Positions 58,659-64,000 of a DNA stretch of 64,000 nt are shown here, piece by piece. The stretch comes from Palsa-1392 sp963819975. Lineage in GTDB: Bacteria > Verrucomicrobiota > Verrucomicrobiia > Chthoniobacterales > UBA10450. The DNA is taken from positions 744,001-808,000 of the forward strand of contig CAWFYE010000007.1 in the NCBI GenBank assembly GCA_963819975.1, read 5' to 3'. How positions within the stretch are numbered: position 1 is the stretch's first letter; the number at the start of each line of letters is the position of its first letter. The notes under the pieces were generated by a model, which saw nothing but the letters and a program-made list of their open reading frames with translations, did no database searches and was not told where the DNA came from. The position numbers and the translations under genes were made by a program.

Positions 58659-61600
58659 ACCGTTCCCGCTACGGCGACTTCTGGTTGAGCCCCCTGTATC
58701 AAGTAAACCTTTGCCCGGTAGCTTTCGAATTCTGCCCTGGCGTGCTCGTGAAGATAATCCAATACTGCGGGGCTATTAAATTTTTCAAACGACGAATAAG
58801 GCGCGAAGACTACCCAGGTCCGGCCCGAGCGGTTTACGACTTCCTTCAACTCCGAAATATTTCGAATCACCGGTAGACTTCCAAACTTGTCGGAAAATCT
58901 CGGCTCGTCGAGAAGCTGGTTGTAAGGGACTTTGGAGCTAAAGAGCGTGTTTAGAAAATAGTTTCCAGGGAAACCCGCATATTGGTTAAAGACGTGCGGG
59001 ATGCCAGGCAAAATCACGTCTCCGGGTCGAGCATGCGCCTTTACGTAATCGGCTGCACCGCGATAATCGTATCGATACGTGTTCATGCGCGTCATCATCT
59101 GAGGCGCATCTCCTGTGCTCGAAAGCTGATACACCTTCAAGACTGACTCATTACTTTGAACAAAGAGCAGAGCAAAAAGCCCCACACCAGTGACATGTGC
59201 GGCGAATCTGGCCAGGGTTGAATCTCCGGAGCGCTCCGCGAGCATGAGAATCCGATCATAGATCATAACCGTCGCGGCTACGCCTCCCATGATGACAAGT
59301 GGCTGGAAGTAGTAACAGTAACGAGGGGACAAAGCGCCCAGGAAATTTGTATGTAAAATAAAGAGCGTCGTCAGCAACCCGACCACATAGCGAAAACTCA
59401 AATTCTTCCAAAAGAACGGCAATCCCACGACAAGCATGAGCGTAAAAAAGACATGATTTTCCGACAATAGAAGTTTATCGACATAAAACATCGGTTGATA
59501 ACCCGGCGCCAGAAAAAAGAGCGATGGTCCAATCAGGTTCGATAGACCGGAACCCACTTGAAGATAAGGGGAGCCGGCAAGCATGCGGGAGCAATATTGA
59601 GCGACGACCAGAGCTCCGATGAAAAACAGACAGCGATAAAGATGAAAGTCTTTCAACCACCACCATTGACCCCACCGCACCACGATCAAGCCTATGAACA
59701 GTGCAGGTAGAAGAAAGCCGGTTCCTTCCCAGGACAAGTAGGATAGACAGAAGGCGGCCGTCGCAGCCGTAAGCAACTTCCGACTGAAAGGACGAGTTCG
59801 GATTGCCTCGTAGAAGAGCCAATACGTTACCACCGACATGAGCTGGCATTGTGAGAGATAGAACGCATTCTGGGCCCAGCGAATATTGAGCGGCATACAG
59901 GCGTAGACGAGGGCCGCAAAGAGACCAGTCCTCCAGTCAAATAACCGCCTCCCCATGAGCCCAATTACGCCGATGCATAGCGTTCCCATCAGGCAGGACG
60001 GGAGGCGGAGGGACCACTCCGAATAACCAAACAAGAATCCAAAAAGGGCGAGAGGGTAAGGAAGCGCCTCGTAGGTAGTCGTCCAGCGCACCTCACCTGC
60101 TGCCAGTGTATAGGGAAATCCGAGGGAAAAAATTCCCTTCGATTTCGCGATCTGGCCCATCTCATCGTGATCAAACGACATGTAACCCAGGGCGTGATAA
60201 CGAAGCCCAAAGCCGAGGAACATGATCAGGATGAGGATGAGATAGGGCAGTAACTGACCGAACGGAATCTCGAACAGCTCAGGCAGGCGTAGGTTTCGAG
60301 AGATTACGTCTTTCGCCTGGGATACACGCGTTTCCCAGGACGCCCCCTCTTTTATGCGCTCGACAGCAATGCGGGTCGCAGCCGGCGTCCATATTGTGAC
60401 CAGAAGGTGCAACAAGCGAATCAAGATCAACACGGCAAATGCGCCGACGACAAATTTGGGTTGAAATGACCACTCGATCGGAAAACGCGGATCGTAATTA
60501 GGCAGGAGCATCAGAAGCAACCCGACTAGGACAGGCCCGTGCAACAAGGCGTCTCGGGCCAAAGAATTTGCCAATGGCTCGCTTAACCAGTTGGAGACAA
60601 CCCCGGATACGATCAGCCAAAGAGCAATAACAAGCGCCAGGGTCAATCCGACAATGGCCCATGACTGGAAAAGACTGGCAAAACCCGAGTGATCGAGAGG
60701 CCGGGCCATTTCCTGAGGCAAGTAACCCCAGGGCGCAATCCCATCCGGGCCAATCTGCACGGCCTGTTGGCGCGCAGCGCCCTGTTCCAAATTCGGTTGA
60801 TCGCCCACTTGCCATGCCGCACTGCTGGAAAAGCGATCAACCTTACCTCCTTTGAGGATGAAGCCATTAACGAAGAGGCTGGCCGGGACGCGATCGCTTC
60901 GAACGGTAGCGACGATGACGTTTTGGCCCCTTTTGATCCAGTGACTGATATCATAAGCAGAGAGATCGACCGACTGCAACGGTGCGCCTTTGGCCTTCGC
61001 AGCCTTGGCGTCCTCTCCTGCGACCCGCCCGAACTTGTCCACTTCGGGCGCGGCCCCCTCGTCCGAAGGCAAGTGCGGCAGTTTCTTACTTCGTTTGGAG
61101 GCGGAACTGGCGAGAGTGATGATGTGTCCGTTAATTGCCAGATTGAGGTCGCCAGAACCGGCGATTTGGATCCAAGTTTCCTGCTCCGGCCTATCGGCCG
61201 TGATCGTAGTAGAGAAGACCGCCTGGGAAGCCGCGTTATCCGCCATGATCCAATAACCAATTCGGGGCAGTTCGAGGAGGAGAGGATTGGTGTCGACCCA
61301 CGAAATAGCGACGTGTTGGTCATTGAGCGGCGAAAGTCGGGCCGTTGGCCAGATTTCATCTTTCACGCGTTTCGAATTCCATTCCTGAGAGCCGCTGACA
61401 ATTCCTGTTCGATTGGTTACGCGCCAAGACTCATCGGAGAGGATTTGAATGGCCTTGCCTCCCGGTTGGATGATCTTGCCGCAGAGAAGCAATTGGGCCG
61501 GGCCCGGATAGGAAGTGCGCGAGATGGAAACGGCGATGACATTAGTACCCGTCTTCAGCGCCCGCTTGATATCGTAGATGCCAGCTTCGAAAGTTTTAAC

Positions 61601-61915
61601 TGAGCTTCGGTTAGCAATAGTGTGTCCGTTGATAATCAGGCCAAAATTATCCGAAGCAGCGATCTTAATCCAAGCCTGAGCCGGAGGCGCGCTTAGGTGG
61701 ACCTCCTTACGAAAATAGGCGATTGGGGCAGGCTCTTCGTTCGGCTCGATCCACTGTGCCCGCTCAAAATCGAGCTGGTATTGCCTGTGCAGGGGCAGCC
61801 CGTAAGTCTGAAGGACATAGTATCCGAGGAGAAGCCCACAAGCTACAACAAGAATCCATGCCCAGCGCAAAGCGGAGGACGAAAATAATTTTTCCTGAGC
61901 GGGACGATCTTGCAT
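58643..61915 (-). CDS. membrane glycosyltransferase (GT39/ArnT-like) with N-terminal beta-sandwich domains
   Basis: 1090 residues from the ATG at 61915, which starts 2 bases after the stop of the upstream gene; an in-frame ATG at 61948 lies inside that gene. One N-terminal anchor helix (RWAWILVVACGLLLGYYVL) is followed by two similar beta-rich segments (AWIKIAASDNFGLIINGHTI; TWIQIAGSGDLNLAINGHII) that resemble galactose-binding-like domains. The rest is a multi-pass integral membrane glycosyltransferase; SFDHDEMGQIAKSK holds the conserved acidic loop of the GT39/PMT group. It would add sugars from a polyprenyl carrier in the periplasm. Part of a three-gene minus-strand operon with TPR and flippase genes. 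Confidence 0.78.
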   Translation of the reverse strand: MQDRPAQEKLFSSSALRWAWILVVACGLLLGYYVLQTYGLPLHRQYQLDFERAQWIEPNEEPAPIAYFRKEVHLSAPPAQAWIKIAASDNFGLIINGHTIANRSSVKTFEAGIYDIKRALKTGTNVIAVSISRTSYPGPAQLLLCGKIIQPGGKAIQILSDESWRVTNRTGIVSGSQEWNSKRVKDEIWPTARLSPLNDQHVAISWVDTNPLLLELPRIGYWIMADNAASQAVFSTTITADRPEQETWIQIAGSGDLNLAINGHIITLASSASKRSKKLPHLPSDEGAAPEVDKFGRVAGEDAKAAKAKGAPLQSVDLSAYDISHWIKRGQNVIVATVRSDRVPASLFVNGFILKGGKVDRFSSSAAWQVGDQPNLEQGAARQQAVQIGPDGIAPWGYLPQEMARPLDHSGFASLFQSWAIVGLTLALVIALWLIVSGVVSNWLSEPLANSLARDALLHGPVLVGLLLMLLPNYDPRFPIEWSFQPKFVVGAFAVLILIRLLHLLVTIWTPAATRIAVERIKEGASWETRVSQAKDVISRNLRLPELFEIPFGQLLPYLILILIMFLGFGLRYHALGYMSFDHDEMGQIAKSKGIFSLGFPYTLAAGEVRWTTTYEALPYPLALFGFLFGYSEWSLRLPSCLMGTLCIGVIGLMGRRLFDWRTGLFAALVYACMPLNIRWAQNAFYLSQCQLMSVVTYWLFYEAIRTRPFSRKLLTAATAAFCLSYLSWEGTGFLLPALFIGLIVVRWGQWWWLKDFHLYRCLFFIGALVVAQYCSRMLAGSPYLQVGSGLSNLIGPSLFFLAPGYQPMFYVDKLLLSENHVFFTLMLVVGLPFFWKNLSFRYVVGLLTTLFILHTNFLGALSPRYCYYFQPLVIMGGVAATVMIYDRILMLAERSGDSTLARFAAHVTGVGLFALLFVQSNESVLKVYQLSSTGDAPQMMTRMNTYRYDYRGAADYVKAHARPGDVILPGIPHVFNQYAGFPGNYFLNTLFSSKVPYNQLLDEPRFSDKFGSLPVIRNISELKEVVNRSGRTWVVFAPYSSFEKFNSPAVLDYLHEHARAEFESYRAKVYLIQGAQPEVAVAGTVQTAE

Positions 61916-61917
61916 AT

Positions 61918-63246
61918 CTATTCCCCGACTAAACCAGTCAATGCCCAATAATTCAGAATCGGATCGGCCGCGAGAGATAGTCTGTAGTAGCGGCGCGCCT
62001 CCGCATCCTGGCCGAGTTTAGCGTAACAATCGGCCGCCGTGGAATAGACGTTGGCGAGAACATACTTATGATCCCTGATCAGCTTTGCCAGCTCATCAGC
62101 CACTGCAATGCCGGACTGATAACGACCGATGTCATAATAACCTTTGGCAAGATAAGGCAGCACATAGATGAGGGAGGGATCTTCCCGAAGAGCCAATTCC
62201 CAGTTTGTCACCGCGCTGCTCGCGCCACCTGCAGTATACAAGGCCAGGCCGAAAGACATTCGAGTGGCAGCTATTTCCCGAAGGACGGTATCAGACAAGG
62301 CCCCGCCTCCTTGGGCAGCGCGGCTAAACTCAAAGAGAGCGGCCTCAAATTCGTTTTCACTGCGCAACTCGACCGCCCGGCTGATGCGCCGTTCCGCGGA
62401 GTCAGGCGAGATCCCAGCTTGCTTTTGCAGTTCACCAATTGTCGCGTAAAGATCAATATCGTGTGCGTGCCAGCTATCCCATCGGATAGCATGGCGATAG
62501 GCAGCGATCGCTTCCTGATTTTGCCCGTAGGTCGCCGCCTGCGCCCCATTGGTGTAATAATGCTGACCAATAGCCGGTGGAATCAGGATGATGGCGAAGG
62601 CGCCGATCGGGAGGCAGAGAAGGATAAGAGCACGAGCCAGTTTGCCAGTTGGCATCTGCGCGATGGCGTAAACGCCGACCAGAAGTCCCCCTAACCCGAA
62701 ACAGTACCAACCAAGGCGGAGAAAAGACCAGGCCGCAACGAGCCGGCCCCAGGCGCTGTAGAGAACCAGACGTTTTGGAACGAGCTCCGGCAAACCGTAG
62801 TTCTGCAGGAGATATTCCTTCGAGAAGACGTTTTGTAGCGGCACTACCTGCAACTCGAAGGTCAGCCGGCGCAGCATCGAAGGCTGGCGGAAAGCAATCT
62901 GGGCAGGGGTAATCGCCCAAAGCATAAGGAGAACAGCTGCAGCCAGACCAAGCAGGGCAGGGAACCTCTTCAGAAAAAGCAGTCCAATTCCCAAAATGAT
63001 CACGCCCAAGACTCCGGCCGAAAACAGACTCAGGTGTGGCGTAACTCCCGGGTCACGCAAGAAAGAGAATTTTAGTCCGGAAAGGTTGTGGCTAAAGGGA
63101 AACTGAACCCACTTCAGGATCGCTGAGCCGAAAACCAGAAAGCAGCCGATGAACAAAAGCCAGTAGTCAGTCAGGAGCTGTGCGCCCGTCTCGGCCCATA
63201 CACTCAGGCGTTCCAACGCAGGCCTGACCCTCTGCGGAATCTTCAC
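61918..63246 (-). CDS. TPR membrane protein
   Basis: A 442-residue protein. Four or five membrane helices in the N-terminal half (WLLFIGCFLVFGSAILKWV; VLGVIILGIGLLFL; LLGLAAAVLLMLWAI; ALILLCLPIGAFAIILI) precede about 200 residues with TPR motifs (HYYTNGAQAATYGQNQEAIAAYRHAIRWD, AKGYYDIGRYQSGIAVADEL, DCYAKLGQDAEARRYYRLSLAADP). The order recalls O-antigen ligase/polymerase-associated TPR proteins. It follows the flippase by a 4-base overlap and precedes the glycosyltransferase by 2 bases. Confidence 0.72.
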   Translation of the reverse strand: MKIPQRVRPALERLSVWAETGAQLLTDYWLLFIGCFLVFGSAILKWVQFPFSHNLSGLKFSFLRDPGVTPHLSLFSAGVLGVIILGIGLLFLKRFPALLGLAAAVLLMLWAITPAQIAFRQPSMLRRLTFELQVVPLQNVFSKEYLLQNYGLPELVPKRLVLYSAWGRLVAAWSFLRLGWYCFGLGGLLVGVYAIAQMPTGKLARALILLCLPIGAFAIILIPPAIGQHYYTNGAQAATYGQNQEAIAAYRHAIRWDSWHAHDIDLYATIGELQKQAGISPDSAERRISRAVELRSENEFEAALFEFSRAAQGGGALSDTVLREIAATRMSFGLALYTAGGASSAVTNWELALREDPSLIYVLPYLAKGYYDIGRYQSGIAVADELAKLIRDHKYVLANVYSTAADCYAKLGQDAEARRYYRLSLAADPILNYWALTGLVGE

Positions 63247-64000
63247 GGGTCGCGCCTCAGTTTTTTGGCCCAGGAAGCAATAAACGGCGAAACAAACGAA
63301 ATGCCCTCCCGCGCCTGGCTAATTTCCTCGCTCGAGAATGTCCGCAAAACAAAGAGCGCCGCGCCATAGCACAGAATAGAAAGGACGGCACCCGCGACCT
63401 GTAAGATGGGTGACGAGTTGACAAAGAAATAGAGTACTACGCCCATCGTTACGCCCGCCGCCAGAGGCCGCCAGAGGACATTGCCGAGGTGCGCGGGATA
63501 ACCAATTTTGTCCATCCGATAGATCCACATTCCGACCGTAAGTATCTCGGCACAGACAAAGGCAATCGCCGGTCCCACGTACTTATAGTGCGGGATCAGC
63601 GATACGAGGAGGACGATACGAAGGGTGGAGCCGATTGCAGTTGTGACGAAAAAACTCTTCTGCGCGTCGAGAGCAGCAAAGAGATATTGAAAAATCGTCG
63701 ACATGAAGAAAGGAATGAGACCGAGGCCGAGGAGTTGCATGGCGGGAAGGGCAGGCAAAAACCTCTTCCCCAGAGCGAGGGTGAGGAGCGGTTGAGACCA
63801 AGCGACGAAGAACGCGGCAAAAGGAACAGCAAGGAGCGTAAAGAATTTCAGGCTCTGGCGATAGACATCGCCGAAGCGGGAAGGCGTGAGATGCGCGGTG
63901 CGGGAATAGAGGGGATAGAGGGGCAGAGAGAGGGTCTGCGGGATGGTACGCAGCGACCAACTCAGCCGATAAGGCCCGCCAAATAAGCCAACCGTCTGCA
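63243..64000 (-). CDS. polysaccharide flippase (Wzx/MATE-like), C-terminal part, 5' end beyond window
   Basis: The minus-strand frame is open to the right edge, giving at least 250 residues; the TTG at 63758 is only internal. Visible are PYRLSWSLRTIPQTLSLPLY, FFTLLAVPFAAFFVAW and repeated helix pairs such as FMSTIFQYLFAALDAQKSFF, the pattern of oligosaccharide flippases of the Wzx/polysaccharide-biosynthesis group. It moves undecaprenyl-linked oligosaccharides across the inner membrane. The start lies outside the window. Overlaps the TPR gene start by 4 bases. Confidence 0.8.
   Translation of the reverse strand, partial: QTVGLFGGPYRLSWSLRTIPQTLSLPLYPLYSRTAHLTPSRFGDVYRQSLKFFTLLAVPFAAFFVAWSQPLLTLALGKRFLPALPAMQLLGLGLIPFFMSTIFQYLFAALDAQKSFFVTTAIGSTLRIVLLVSLIPHYKYVGPAIAFVCAEILTVGMWIYRMDKIGYPAHLGNVLWRPLAAGVTMGVVLYFFVNSSPILQVAGAVLSILCYGAALFVLRTFSSEEISQAREGISFVSPFIASWAKKLRRDP

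Noticed and set aside
60689..61603. 304-residue plus-strand open frame
   Set aside because: Antisense to the glycosyltransferase gene; no motif, and the minus-strand frame has clear membrane helices and a conserved loop.
1..64000. tRNA, rRNA, CRISPR, transposase or integrase genes
   Set aside because: I looked for tRNA T-loop-like and CCA-end patterns, repeated spacer-type arrays and transposase motifs by eye and found none; short tRNA-like words fall inside clear coding frames.

Overview
The window is GC-rich chromosomal DNA from a bacterium. The gene content and protein style best fit Verrucomicrobiota (Chthoniobacterales/Spartobacteria-like). This placement is an inference from gene families; no rRNA is present, and I saw no tRNA, CRISPR array or insertion sequence.

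Layout. 1-6.7 kb: small accessory genes (two MDR-type dehydrogenases, one fused to membrane segments; a Zn alcohol dehydrogenase; a methyltransferase; DUF4386, DUF4404, zinc-ribbon and DoxX-like proteins). 6.7-20.5 kb: two paralogous cyclase-TM-TolB/FlgO-TPR proteins flank a block holding three di-haem RoxA-like c-type cytochromes with a small partner, two unknown proteins, a methyltransferase and a glycosyltransferase. 20.5-35.3 kb: housekeeping genes: asnS, xseB-dxs, an ABC ATPase, an Mrp/ApbC P-loop protein, pyrR-pyrB-pyrC, a CBS protein, sufC-sufB-sufD and a heptose-1-phosphate guanylyltransferase-like enzyme. 35.3-58.7 kb: an accessory region that looks like a natural-product or surface-decoration cluster. 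It holds a free-standing adenylation enzyme, a flavin-dependent halogenase-like protein, four sulfotransferases (two types, each duplicated), a type I phosphodiesterase, twin small proteins of unknown function, a split PEP-utilising enzyme without an ATP-grasp domain, a frameshifted full-length PEP-synthase-like enzyme, and a ligase/PLP-decarboxylase/acyl-carrier set of the kind seen in exosortase-A polysaccharide loci. 58.6-64 kb: membrane glycosyltransferase, TPR membrane protein and flippase on the minus strand, consistent with polysaccharide assembly and export.

How the genes may work together (inference): the adenylation and carrier-protein genes could activate and tether an amino-acid-like building block, the PLP enzyme could decarboxylate it, the halogenase could act on it, and the sulfotransferases could decorate this product or the exopolysaccharide made by the neighbouring glycosyltransferase and flippase genes.

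Most striking non-genic signal: the 8-mer CGTTAGGC (usually TCGTTAGGC) occurs about 20 times on both strands. Nineteen copies lie in the first 28.5 kb, one at 41.1 kb and none after that. It falls in several reading frames and in intergenic DNA, so it is not a protein motif. Its loss across the accessory cluster suggests that the cluster has a different history.
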